DNA from: Acetobacter sacchari
Lineage (GTDB): Bacteria > Pseudomonadota > Alphaproteobacteria > Acetobacterales > Acetobacteraceae
DNA length: 64,000 bases
Assembly: GCF_017377715.1 (NCBI RefSeq)
Contig: NZ_JAFVMF010000008.1
Span: 145,104 to 209,103, forward strand
Direction of reading: 5' to 3'
Each line of letters opens with the position of its first letter. Position 1 is the stretch's first letter. This document shows, piece after piece, positions 9,020 through 17,701 of this stretch. The notes below the pieces were generated by a model. It did not search any database and was not told the DNA's origin. It was given only the letters and a program-made list of their open reading frames with translations. A program made the position numbers and the translations under genes.

Positions 9020-9296
9020 CGCTCCGCGAGCGCCCCGGCATTATGCTTCTTCCCGCGACGACGCACACAGGGGCTCCGCGAAAAGGTCCGGGGCAGGTTT
9101 TCCGGCAGGTCGCCGGTTTTTGGCAGACAAAGCCATATCGCCCCCTCGACCTTGGGAACGTCTGTGCAGATTTGCACGGTCAATGGGCGAAATCGCCTAA
9201 TTTTACCGAGAGCGCTGCGGCGCTAAGCGGGACGCAACAATAACGAGAAGAAAGGGGCGGGTCTGTCCCGCCCCCTTTCCTGAAAGGGAATGCCCG

Positions 9297-10454
9297 ATGA
9301 CGGCGTTATACCTTCCCTCTTTCACACGCCTCGGCGGCGGAGCGCTGGACGAGCTACCCGCTGCGCTCGCGCTGGCCGGCTTGAAAGCGCCATTTATCGT
9401 CACTGACCGGTTCATGGCGTCTTCGGGTTTGCTTGAGCGGGTCAAAGACCTGCTTCTAGAAGCGGGCTTCGACGCACGAGCCTTTGCTGACGCCGTACCG
9501 GACCCCACGGTCATATCGGTCAACGCTGCATTGGCGGCTCTGAAAGAAGGCCGTCACGACTGTGTCATCGGCCTGGGCGGCGGCAGCCCGATAGATACGG
9601 CGAAAATGGTGGCGGTTCTCGCTGTTCACGACACGACGCCCGCAGCCCTGAAGGCTCCGTATGTGCAGGACGAGCCCGGTCTTCCCATCATCGCGATCCC
9701 GACCACGGCGGGAACGGGCTCCGAGGCCACGCGCGTCACCGTGATCACTGACGAGGCGACGGACGAGAAGATGCTCTGCATGGGGGCTGCGTATCAGCCC
9801 CGCATCGCTATCGTCGATTATGAGCTGACGCTATCGATGCCGCTGCGACTTACTGCCGACACGGGTACTGACGCGTTCACGCACGCTCTGGAGGCTTACG
9901 TCTCGCGCAGGGCTAACCCCTTCACGGACGCTCTGGCGCTGACCGCCATGACGCGCATATGGGAGCATCTTCCCACCGCCTGCCGGGAGCCTGCGAACAG
10001 GGAGGCGCGCGCCGCGGTGATGCAGGGCGCCTTCGAGGCCGGAATGGCGTTCTCCAACGCATCGGTTGCGCTTGTCCACGGAATGAGTCGCCCGATCGGG
10101 GCGCATTTTCATGTCGCACACGGACTCTCCAACGCGATGTTGCTGCCGGAGATCACGGCGTGGTCTCTGCCGGGAGCTCCGGCGCGTTACGCGGCCTGCG
10201 CACGACTCTTGGGCGTGGCGTCGGCGCGTGCGCCGGATGTCGCGGCGGGCGAAGCTCTTGTCGCGGCGTTGCGTGCGCGAAACGAGGAAATAGGCGTGCC
10301 CAGTCCGAAAACTTTCGGTCTGGACGCCGCCCGCTGGGACAACCTGCTGCCGCTGATGGCCGAGCAGGCGCTCGCTTCGGGTTCTCCCGCCAACAATCCG
10401 CGCGTCCCGACTGCGGAAGAGATCGTCGATCTCTATCGCGTCGTCTGGGGTTGA
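9297..10454 (+). CDS. Iron-containing (group III) alcohol dehydrogenase
   Basis: NAD(P)-dependent dehydrogenase/reductase of the Fe-ADH superfamily, 385 residues. The coenzyme loop GLGGGSPIDTAK is near residue 97, and PTTAGTGSEATRVTV near residue 138. Metal ligands are visible as the D and H of ADTGTDAFTHALEAY (about residues 188-202) and the two histidines in LVHGMSRPIGAHFHVAHG (about residues 263-280). The family reduces many aldehydes. Given its place ahead of preTA and mmsA, reduction of malonate semialdehyde to 3-hydroxypropionate, or the reverse, is a reasonable guess but unproven. Upstream of it lies the divergent LysR gene; the transporter follows 24 bases later. Confidence 0.88.
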   Translation: MTALYLPSFTRLGGGALDELPAALALAGLKAPFIVTDRFMASSGLLERVKDLLLEAGFDARAFADAVPDPTVISVNAALAALKEGRHDCVIGLGGGSPIDTAKMVAVLAVHDTTPAALKAPYVQDEPGLPIIAIPTTAGTGSEATRVTVITDEATDEKMLCMGAAYQPRIAIVDYELTLSMPLRLTADTGTDAFTHALEAYVSRRANPFTDALALTAMTRIWEHLPTACREPANREARAAVMQGAFEAGMAFSNASVALVHGMSRPIGAHFHVAHGLSNAMLLPEITAWSLPGAPARYAACARLLGVASARAPDVAAGEALVAALRARNEEIGVPSPKTFGLDAARWDNLLPLMAEQALASGSPANNPRVPTAEEIVDLYRVVWG

Positions 10455-10478
10455 AACGGATCGGCGACGGAGGCCGTC

Positions 10479-11855
10479 ATGCAAAATGCAGATCAATCGT
10501 CGCGCAGTATGGCCGGACTTGTTCTGGCGTCGAGCGTCGGCACGGTCATCGAATGGTATGATTTCTTTCTTTACGGCAGTCTGGCGATATTTTTCGCAAA
10601 ACTGTTCTACCCGCCGGGAGAGGGCGTCGCCGCCACGTTGATCAGCGTGGCGACCTTCGCTACGGGGTTTGCGGTCCGACCGCTTGGCAGTCTGGTCTTT
10701 GGACATATGGGTGATCGGCTCGGGCGAAAAGCCACGTTCCTCACCACGCTGTTGATTATGGGCTGTTCGACCGCAGCGATAGGGTTTCTCCCTACGTACG
10801 CCGTCGCAGGGTATCTGGCGCCCGTTCTGCTGATCTTTCTGCGGATCATTCAGGGTCTGGCGCTTGGCGGCGAATACGGCGGCGCCGCGACATATGTCGC
10901 CGAGCACGCGCCGCCCGAAGAGCGTGGAAAATGGGCGAGCTATATTCAGGCTATGGCGTCCGGTGGATTCATCCTGTCTCTGGGCATGGTGCTGGCGTTG
11001 CGGATCGGTCTGGGTGAGGCCGCCTTTGGCGCCTGGGGATGGCGGATTCCTTTTCTCCTTTCGATCGTTCTGGTGGCGGTTTCCGTCCGCATACGCCTGC
11101 GTCTGTCGGAATCTCCAGTGTTTGTGGAGATGCAAAAATCGCACAAACTGTCGAAATCTCCAGTCAGGGATGCATTCACTATTCCCGGAAACGCCAGGCG
11201 GATCGTTTTCTTTCTTTTCGGAGTGGCCTGCGCTCAGGCGGTGACCTTCTATACGGCGCAGTTTTACGCCCTGTATTTTCTCCAGAGTGCGTTGCACGTG
11301 GCCTTTCTCCCGGCGACGCTCGCCATTGCAGCAGGCTCGTTGCTCGGGTTGCCGTTCTTCGTAATCTTTGGCCGTCTGTCTGACCGGGTGGGGCGAAAGA
11401 AACTCTCGCTTGCAGGTATGGCTGCGGCAGTTGTGCTGTACATTCCGCTGTTCGCTGGTTTGCGGTCGTCTGTCCTTTCCGACGGCGTCGCTTTTGTGCC
11501 TGCTGCGGCATGCGTTTTCGTGCTCGTCGTGATTGCGGCGTTGATCTACGGGCCATACGGAGCGTTCATTGTCGAATGCTTCCCCGCCAACGTGCGCTAC
11601 ACCTCGATTTCGATTCCCTACCATATCGGCAATGGCGTCTTCGGTGGATTTCTTCCGCTGATATCACTGAGTCTCATGAGCCGGACAGGAAATCTTTATG
11701 CCGGACTGCTCTATCCGATGGCGGTGTGCGCCATAGGCTTTGTCGTGACGCTTCTGTTCGTGCCGGAGACCTTGCCGCGTGGGGCAGGCGCGCGCAGGGT
11801 AGCGGCGCCCATATCGGATGCAGCCGCCTCCGTCCGCCCCGAAGCGTCTTTTTGA
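10479..11855 (+). CDS. MFS transporter, metabolite:H+ symporter (MHS/ProP-like) type
   Basis: Inner-membrane transporter of 458 residues with about 12 membrane segments. The start of helix 1 (SVGTVIEWYDFFLYGSLA) and the loop 2-3 motif GHMGDRLGRKATF are hallmarks of the metabolite:H+ symporter family; the repeat of that motif in the second half is GRLSDRVGRKKLS. Another family landmark is GLALGGEYGGAATYVAEHAP. MHS members carry organic acids, osmolytes or aromatic acids. Here it sits inside the apparent pyrimidine-catabolic run, so it may import the pathway substrate or a related compound. No specificity can be read from sequence. Confidence 0.85.
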   Translation: MQNADQSSRSMAGLVLASSVGTVIEWYDFFLYGSLAIFFAKLFYPPGEGVAATLISVATFATGFAVRPLGSLVFGHMGDRLGRKATFLTTLLIMGCSTAAIGFLPTYAVAGYLAPVLLIFLRIIQGLALGGEYGGAATYVAEHAPPEERGKWASYIQAMASGGFILSLGMVLALRIGLGEAAFGAWGWRIPFLLSIVLVAVSVRIRLRLSESPVFVEMQKSHKLSKSPVRDAFTIPGNARRIVFFLFGVACAQAVTFYTAQFYALYFLQSALHVAFLPATLAIAAGSLLGLPFFVIFGRLSDRVGRKKLSLAGMAAAVVLYIPLFAGLRSSVLSDGVAFVPAAACVFVLVVIAALIYGPYGAFIVECFPANVRYTSISIPYHIGNGVFGGFLPLISLSLMSRTGNLYAGLLYPMAVCAIGFVVTLLFVPETLPRGAGARRVAAPISDAAASVRPEASF

Positions 11856-12057
11856 ACGCCCGCATGATGGTTTCAATGGGAGGCCCCTGTATCGAGCCTG
11901 ACGCTAAACAGGTGGAACGATATGGTGGACGTAGATGAAATTTCGTCGTGCGGCGCGATAATGTTTTGATATGCGCGAAAATTACCGATCTCGAAAACGC
12001 CGAACGTCGTCTGCTGTTACGGCGTTCGGGCGTCGATGCAAACACAGGAGAGGCCCT

Positions 12058-13551
12058 ATGAGCATAATTCCCCATGTGATCGCAGGTCGAAAGACCGAAG
12101 GAGTTGGCTCGCGGCGGGCCGACGTTTTCAACCCGGCGACGGGCGTCGTCGCGCGGCATGTTGTGCTGGGCGCGCAGGAGGATCTGGAGGCGGCAGTGAC
12201 GGCGGCGAAGGCCGCCTTCCCGAAATGGGCTGAGACGCCTCCGCTTACGCGCGCGCGCATCCTTTTTCGCGTCCGCGACATGCTGGAGGCTCGCGCGGAC
12301 GAATTTGCGGCGATCATCACCGCCGAACACGGGAAGATTCTGTCCGACGCCAAGGGAGAGATCACGCGCGGCCTCGAAGTCGTGGAGTTCGCGACTGGAG
12401 CGCCGGAGTTGTTGAAAGGCGAGTTCACGGAACAGGTCGGACGCGGCATTGACGCTCATACCATGCGCCAGCCTCTGGGCGTGGTTGCGGGAATTACGCC
12501 GTTCAATTTTCCGGTGATGGTGCCTTTGTGGATGGCGCCGATGGCTATCGCCACAGGCAACTGCTTCATTCTGAAACCGTCCGAACGTGATCCGTCAGCG
12601 GCGGTTCTCCTCGCCGACGTTTTCAAGGAAGCTGGTCTTCCCGACGGCGTGTTTCAGGTGGTGCAGGGCGACAAGGATATGGTTAACGCCATCCTCGTTC
12701 ACCCTGATATTCAGGCCGTCAGTTTTGTAGGATCGACGCCGATCGCGAAGCACGTCTATGCGACCGGAACAGCGCACGGAAAGCGGGTTCAGGCGTTGGG
12801 CGGCGCGAAAAACCATGCGATCGTCATGCCTGATTGCGATCTCGACAAGACGGTCGATGCGCTGATCGGCGCGGCATACGGGTCTGCGGGCGAACGTTGC
12901 ATGGCGATTTCCGTCGCAGTGGCGGTCGGACCGGTCGCAGATAGCCTGGTCGCCGGGCTCGCGGACAAGGTGCGGGCGCTTCGGATCGGCGAAGGGACGA
13001 ACAACGACAACGAAATGGGGCCGCTCGTCACCGGGCAACATCTAGCGCGCGTGAGCGGTCTGGTCGCCAGTGGGGCGGAGCAGGGAGCGACCGTCGTCGT
13101 GGATGGGCGGGACCATGTCATGCATGGCCATGAAAAAGGATTTTTCATTGGAGGCACTCTCTTCGACAACGTGACAGCCGATATGACGATCTACCAGGAG
13201 GAAATCTTCGGCCCGGTTCTCTGCGTTATGCGCGCGCCGGATTTCGAGACGGCGCTGCGGCTGGTGAATGACAGTCCGTTCGGCAACGGCGCGGCCATCT
13301 TCACGCGGGACGGCGATACGGCCCGCGCCTTCACCCATCGGGTCAGGGCGGGAATGGTCGGCGTCAATGTGCCCATCCCCGTTCCAATGGCGTTCCATTC
13401 TTTCGGCGGTTGGAAGGACTCCCTGTTCGGAGACCATCACATGCACGGGCCGGAGGGCGTGCGCTTTTTCACGCGCATGAAGGCGGTTACGACACGCTGG
13501 CCTGACGGAGTGCGCGCAGGCGCCGAGTTCGTCATGCCCACTCACGGCTGA
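12058..13551 (+). CDS. mmsA: CoA-acylating (methyl)malonate-semialdehyde dehydrogenase
   Basis: Converts malonate semialdehyde or methylmalonate semialdehyde to acetyl-CoA or propionyl-CoA with NAD+ and CoA. The 497-residue protein starts at an ATG 7 bases after AGGAG; an upstream in-frame extension to 11971 lacks family similarity. It shows [14 protein letters not shown] near residue 142, [12 protein letters not shown] near residue 222 and the catalytic cysteine in GSAGERCMA near residue 280. The absence of the usual aldehyde-dehydrogenase glutamate ([15 protein letters not shown] here) is diagnostic of the MmsA group. Malonate semialdehyde is the end product of reductive uracil breakdown, which ties it to preTA downstream. 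Confidence 0.92.
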   Translation: MSIIPHVIAGRKTEGVGSRRADVFNPATGVVARHVVLGAQEDLEAAVTAAKAAFPKWAETPPLTRARILFRVRDMLEARADEFAAIITAEHGKILSDAKGEITRGLEVVEFATGAPELLKGEFTEQVGRGIDAHTMRQPLGVVAGITPFNFPVMVPLWMAPMAIATGNCFILKPSERDPSAAVLLADVFKEAGLPDGVFQVVQGDKDMVNAILVHPDIQAVSFVGSTPIAKHVYATGTAHGKRVQALGGAKNHAIVMPDCDLDKTVDALIGAAYGSAGERCMAISVAVAVGPVADSLVAGLADKVRALRIGEGTNNDNEMGPLVTGQHLARVSGLVASGAEQGATVVVDGRDHVMHGHEKGFFIGGTLFDNVTADMTIYQEEIFGPVLCVMRAPDFETALRLVNDSPFGNGAAIFTRDGDTARAFTHRVRAGMVGVNVPIPVPMAFHSFGGWKDSLFGDHHMHGPEGVRFFTRMKAVTTRWPDGVRAGAEFVMPTHG

Positions 13552-13655
13552 CTCTATGAAAGCGCTCGGCGGTTACTCCCGTCGGGCGTTTCTTTCCTTG
13601 CGCGTGCGTGTCGAATTCCTCCATGCTGTCGTTTTACGGATGAAACGGAGAGCGC

Positions 13656-15002
13656 ATGGATCGAGGGCCGGATATTGCGGCAGGGCGCGTGTCGCGGGAA
13701 ATACTGGCGCTAAATTTCGCGGATGCACATCCGCCGCTGACCGACGCTCAGGCGGTTATAGAGGCTGACCGCTGTTACTTCTGTTACGATGCGCCCTGCA
13801 TAGAAGCGTGTCCGACCGGCATCGACGTGCCAACCTTCATCAAAGGCATTGCGACCGGAAACCTTGCCGGCGCAGCGCGCACAATTCTGGAATCCAATAT
13901 TCTCGGCGGTTCCTGCGCGAGGGTTTGCCCCACCGAAATTCTCTGTGAACAAAAATGCGTGCGTAACGCGCAGGAAGAAAAGCCGGTGCAGATCGGCGCC
14001 CTGCAACGTCGCGCGACCGACTGGCAAATGGCCAAGGGCGTTCAGCCGTTTACGCGCGCAGCCGCGACGGGGCGTCGGGTCGCGGTCGTTGGGGCCGGTC
14101 CTGCGGGGCTCGCTTGCGCGCATCGCCTTGCGGTGCACGGGCATGAGGTGACGCTCTTCGATGCGAAGCCGAAGCCTGGCGGACTGAACGAATATGGCGT
14201 CGCGGCTTACAAAACGCCGGGCGATTTTGCACAGGACGAGGTGAATTTCGTTCTGTCCGTAGGCGGCGTGACGCTGGCGCCGGATCAGGCGCTCGGGCGC
14301 GACTTCACGATCGACACATTGCTGAACGACCATGAGGCGGTTTTTCTCAGTCTTGGACAGGCCGGGGCTCGCAAGGCGGGTCTGACTGGCGAAGATTTGT
14401 CCGGCGTTATGAACGCCGTCGACTTCATCGAGTCCATTCGCACCTCCGGGACAAAGGAGGATGTAGCCGTCGGCCGTCGTGTCGTCGTTGTAGGTGGCGG
14501 CAACACTGCAATCGACGCGGCGGTGCAGGCGAAGCGTCTTGGAGCGGAAGAGGTGACGCTGGTTTATCGTCGCGGACGTGAGACCATGTCGGCGACTGAG
14601 GTCGAGCAGGCATGGGCGCAGACCAATGGGGTGACGATTCGCCACTGGGCGGCTCCCGAGCGGATCGAGGGAGTGGGCGGTGCTGCGAGCGCCATTGCGT
14701 TCACGCGGGGCCGTGTTCTGGATGGGCGCGCCGTTCACGATGGAGAGGAATTCGTTCTTGAGGCCGACATGATTTTGAAAGCGGTCGGCCAGCATGTGGT
14801 ATTCGACCCACTTGAAGGCAGCGGCGTCGAAACGGAGGGCGGGCGGATACGTGTGGATGCATTCGGCCGGACCTCGCGCCCCCGGGTCTACGCTGGCGGC
14901 GATTGCACGGCAGGCGAGGATCTGACCGTTGCTGCGGTCAGGGACGGACGGGATGCGGCGGAAGCCATTCATGCGGACCTTACGAAGAAGAAGGAGGTCT
15001 GA
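13656..15002 (+). CDS. preT: NAD-dependent dihydropyrimidine dehydrogenase, subunit PreT
   Basis: Flavin and iron-sulfur subunit that passes electrons between NAD(H) and PreA in reduction of uracil and thymine to the dihydro forms. It has 448 residues. N-terminal Fe-S cysteines are seen in CYFCYDAPCIEACPTGIDV (about residues 45-62) and in SCARVCPTEILCEQKC (about residues 87-103). These are followed by an FAD-binding GAGPAGLACAHRL near residue 146 and an NAD-binding GGGNTAIDAAVQAKRLG near residue 282. This layout matches GltD-like PreT. The start follows GGAGAG. PreA begins 2 bases after its stop. Confidence 0.93.
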   Translation: MDRGPDIAAGRVSREILALNFADAHPPLTDAQAVIEADRCYFCYDAPCIEACPTGIDVPTFIKGIATGNLAGAARTILESNILGGSCARVCPTEILCEQKCVRNAQEEKPVQIGALQRRATDWQMAKGVQPFTRAAATGRRVAVVGAGPAGLACAHRLAVHGHEVTLFDAKPKPGGLNEYGVAAYKTPGDFAQDEVNFVLSVGGVTLAPDQALGRDFTIDTLLNDHEAVFLSLGQAGARKAGLTGEDLSGVMNAVDFIESIRTSGTKEDVAVGRRVVVVGGGNTAIDAAVQAKRLGAEEVTLVYRRGRETMSATEVEQAWAQTNGVTIRHWAAPERIEGVGGAASAIAFTRGRVLDGRAVHDGEEFVLEADMILKAVGQHVVFDPLEGSGVETEGGRIRVDAFGRTSRPRVYAGGDCTAGEDLTVAAVRDGRDAAEAIHADLTKKKEV

Positions 15003-15004
15003 AG

Positions 15005-16273
15005 ATGGCCGATCTTCGCAGTAACTTTATCGGAATCCGGTCGCCTAATCCGTTCTGGCTGGCGTCCGCGCCACCGACCGACAAGGCGTATAACGTGCGG
15101 CGCGCCTTCGAAGCCGGGTGGGGCGGCGTTGTGTGGAAGACGCTTGGCGAAGACCCGCCGGTCGTCAACGTCAGCAGCCGTTACGGCGCGTTGTCCTATC
15201 GGGGCGAGCGCATGTTCGGCCTGAACAATATCGAGTTGATCAGCGACAGGCCCCTTGCGGTCAATCTTGCGGAAATAAAGGACGTCAAAAGAGATTACCC
15301 TGACCGCGCGGTTATCGTCAGCCTGATGGTTCCTTGTGTCGAGGAGAGCTGGAAAGCGATATTGCCTCTGGTCGAGGAAACCGGAGCCGACGGGCTGGAA
15401 CTGAATTTCGGCTGCCCACACGGCATGTCGGAGCGGAATATGGGCTCCGCCGTCGGGCAGGTTCCAGAATATGTCGAGATGGTCACGCGCTGGGTGAAAC
15501 AGCACAGCCGGATGCCGACCATCGTCAAGCTGACGCCCAACGTAACGTCGATCCTCGCCCCCGCCCGTGCGGCCATGCGCGGGGGCGCGGATGCGGTGTC
15601 GCTGATCAACACGATCCAGTCTGTCGTTTCCGTCGATCTTGACGCAATGGCGCCGACCCCGGTCGTTGACGGCATGGGCACGCACGGCGGGTATTGCGGT
15701 CCCGCCGTCAAACCGATTGCGTTGCGGATGCTGGGAGAAGTCGCCCGCAGTCCCGATCTGGCTGGATTGCCGATTTCGGGCATCGGCGGAATTTCGACCT
15801 GGCGTGACGCAGCCGAATTTCTCGTCATGGGCGCGTCCAACCTGCAGGTCTGCACGGCGGCTATGCATTACGGATTTCGTGTGGTCGAGGACATGAAAGA
15901 CGGTCTGTCGAACTGGATGGACGAGAAGGGATTCGGGTCTCTTTCAGATGTGGTCGGGCGGGCCGTTCCGAATTTCGTCAACTGGAACCAGTTGAATCTG
16001 AAATTCAAAACACTGGCGCGGATTGATCAGGATCTGTGCGTTCAATGCGGGCTATGCCACATCGCCTGTGAGGATACGTCGCATCAGGCCATCGCCCGTC
16101 TGCGCGTCGATGGCTCGCGTCGTTACGAGGTCATCGACGAGGAGTGCGTGGGCTGCAACCTTTGCGCCCATGTGTGCCCGGTCGATGACTGCATCACCAT
16201 GGCGCCGCAGCCGACCGACGGCGTGTTGACGTGGCCGAATCACCCGAACAACCCTATGTCGGGCGCACACTAG
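15005..16273 (+). CDS. preA: NAD-dependent dihydropyrimidine dehydrogenase, subunit PreA
   Basis: Catalytic FMN subunit of dihydropyrimidine dehydrogenase, 422 residues. An N-terminal TIM-barrel dihydroorotate-dehydrogenase-like domain contains NPFWLASAPPTDK and FGCPHGMSERNMGSAVGQ, a sequence typical of DPD enzymes. The C-terminus carries two 4Fe-4S motifs, CVQCGLCHIAC near residue 344 and CVGCNLCAHVCP near residue 383. Its ATG follows AAGGAGG at the end of preT, so the pair is co-translated. First step of the reductive pyrimidine pathway. Confidence 0.94.
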   Translation: MADLRSNFIGIRSPNPFWLASAPPTDKAYNVRRAFEAGWGGVVWKTLGEDPPVVNVSSRYGALSYRGERMFGLNNIELISDRPLAVNLAEIKDVKRDYPDRAVIVSLMVPCVEESWKAILPLVEETGADGLELNFGCPHGMSERNMGSAVGQVPEYVEMVTRWVKQHSRMPTIVKLTPNVTSILAPARAAMRGGADAVSLINTIQSVVSVDLDAMAPTPVVDGMGTHGGYCGPAVKPIALRMLGEVARSPDLAGLPISGIGGISTWRDAAEFLVMGASNLQVCTAAMHYGFRVVEDMKDGLSNWMDEKGFGSLSDVVGRAVPNFVNWNQLNLKFKTLARIDQDLCVQCGLCHIACEDTSHQAIARLRVDGSRRYEVIDEECVGCNLCAHVCPVDDCITMAPQPTDGVLTWPNHPNNPMSGAH

Positions 16274-16311
16274 GCTTTAATGTTCCGGCAGGCGGGTTGG
16301 CTGGACCTCGC

Positions 16312-16342
16312 GCCTCGGGCTTAGCCCGGGGCGTTTTCTTTG
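16312..16342 (+). terminator. Intrinsic terminator-like hairpin between preA and the hydrolase
   Basis: Nine-base stem GCCTCGGGC/GCCCGGGGC with a TTA loop and one G-T pair, followed by GTTTTCTTT. It lies 39 bases past the preA stop and only 22 bases before the hydrolase GTG. It could end or attenuate the preTA transcript. Confidence 0.6.
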
Positions 16343-16363
16343 TTACGCCGTAAGGAGAAAGAC

Positions 16364-17623
16364 GTGAGCGGTTTTGACGGCATTGGCGGCAACGTCACGG
16401 TGGACGGCGGAAAATTATGGGCTGACATTCTGGAGACAGCTCGCTTCGGCGCGACCCCGAAGGGCGGCATCAGGCGTCTGACCCTGACCGAGGAAGACCG
16501 GCAGGTTCGCGACTGGTTCGTCAGAACGTGCGAGGCTCTGGGCTGTGTCGTGACGTTCGATTCGATGGGCAACCAGTTCGCTCGTAGAGCAGGAACTAAT
16601 CCGTCTTTGCCGCCTATCACTATGGGCAGCCATCTCGACACGCAGCCGACGGGCGGCAAGTTCGACGGCATTGTCGGTGTATTGGGCGGACTGGCCGTAT
16701 TGCGCGCGCTGCACGAGTCTGGACGGGAGACGCGTCACCCGGTCGAGTTGATAAACTGGACAAACGAAGAGGGCTCCCGGTTCGCGCCTGCAATGCTCAG
16801 TTCAGGCGTGTTCGCTGGCGTTTTCACGGAAGAGGAGGCTTTGGCCAAGACCGACCGAGACGGCGTCCGCTTTGAGGATGCGCTGGTCGGCATCGGCTAC
16901 CGTGGCGCGGAGCGTTGCGGCGATCATCCGGTCGCCGCGTATTTCGAATTGCATATTGAGCAGGGACCGATTCTCGAAGCGGAACGCAAAACCATAGGCG
17001 TCGTGACGGGCGTGCAAGGCATGCGGTGGTACGAGGTTACGGTGATCGGGCGCGATGGCCACGCGGGCGCCACGCCAATGGCGCTGCGGGCGGACGCATT
17101 GGTGGGAACGGCGAAGTTGATCGAGGCGGTGCAATCCATCGCGTTGAAGCATGCGCCCGGCGCAGTGGGGACCGTCGGACTGCTTGAGAACCGTCCTAAC
17201 AGCCGTAACGTGGTGCCGGGAGAGGTATTCTTCTCGGTCGATCTTCGCGATCCCGATGATGCGGTCATCGTGCGTATGGAAGAGGCGTTTCGGGCGACTG
17301 CGGCTCAAGTCGCATCTGAATCCGGGTTGGAGATTACGATCGAGCTTGTCTGGGATTCTCCGGCGGTGCGTTTCGACCCGACCTGCATCGACGCGGTGCG
17401 CCGCGCTGCGGATTCTTTCGCCTATCCGGCGCGGGACATCGTCTCGGGCGCCGGGCACGATGCGGTGTACATGGCGGGCGTTACGCCCACGACGATGATT
17501 TTCATCCCCTGCGCGGGTGGCGTAAGCCACAACGAGGAAGAAAGCGCCGAAACCGACGACGTCACGGCGGGAGCCAACGTTCTTCTTCGTGCTGTGCTGG
17601 ATGCAGACGAAAGGCTGAACTGA
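16364..17623 (+). CDS. Zn-dependent M20-family N-carbamoyl amidohydrolase (beta-ureidopropionase/allantoate hydrolase type)
   Basis: Metal-dependent hydrolase of the hydantoinase/carbamoylase family, 419 residues. GTG at 16364 is chosen because AAGGAG lies 7 bases upstream; the further open frame to a TTG at 16340 would contain that site. Metal and catalytic landmarks are GSHLDTQPTGGKFDG (about residue 87), NWTNEEGSRF (about 127), ELHIEQGPILE (about 192) and SGAGHDAVYMA with GGVSHNEEE near the end. In the pyrimidine pathway such an enzyme releases beta-alanine, CO2 and ammonia from N-carbamoyl-beta-alanine. The same family includes allantoate amidohydrolase and L-carbamoylase, so the neighbouring preTA genes drive the assignment. 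Confidence 0.82.
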   Translation: MSGFDGIGGNVTVDGGKLWADILETARFGATPKGGIRRLTLTEEDRQVRDWFVRTCEALGCVVTFDSMGNQFARRAGTNPSLPPITMGSHLDTQPTGGKFDGIVGVLGGLAVLRALHESGRETRHPVELINWTNEEGSRFAPAMLSSGVFAGVFTEEEALAKTDRDGVRFEDALVGIGYRGAERCGDHPVAAYFELHIEQGPILEAERKTIGVVTGVQGMRWYEVTVIGRDGHAGATPMALRADALVGTAKLIEAVQSIALKHAPGAVGTVGLLENRPNSRNVVPGEVFFSVDLRDPDDAVIVRMEEAFRATAAQVASESGLEITIELVWDSPAVRFDPTCIDAVRRAADSFAYPARDIVSGAGHDAVYMAGVTPTTMIFIPCAGGVSHNEEESAETDDVTAGANVLLRAVLDADERLN

Positions 17624-17669
17624 CGTCGGATTTAAAGACGTCGCAAGAACGCGGCGCCGGCTTTGCATG

Positions 17670-17695
17670 GGAGACGCCCTTGAAGGGGCGTCTCC
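17670..17695. terminator. Hairpin between convergent genes
   Basis: Perfect 10-base inverted repeat GGAGACGCCC/GGGCGTCTCC with a 6-base loop, midway between the stops of the hydrolase (17623) and the semialdehyde dehydrogenase (17702). No T run follows on either strand, so it would be an atypical shared terminator. Confidence 0.45.
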
Positions 17696-17701
17696 TGCGC
17701 G

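Noticed and set aside
9831..11624. Very long minus-strand open frame (597 codons) opposite the Fe-ADH and MFS genes
   Set aside because: It is antisense to two clear genes and its Arg/Gln/His-rich product is typical of shadow frames in GC-rich DNA.
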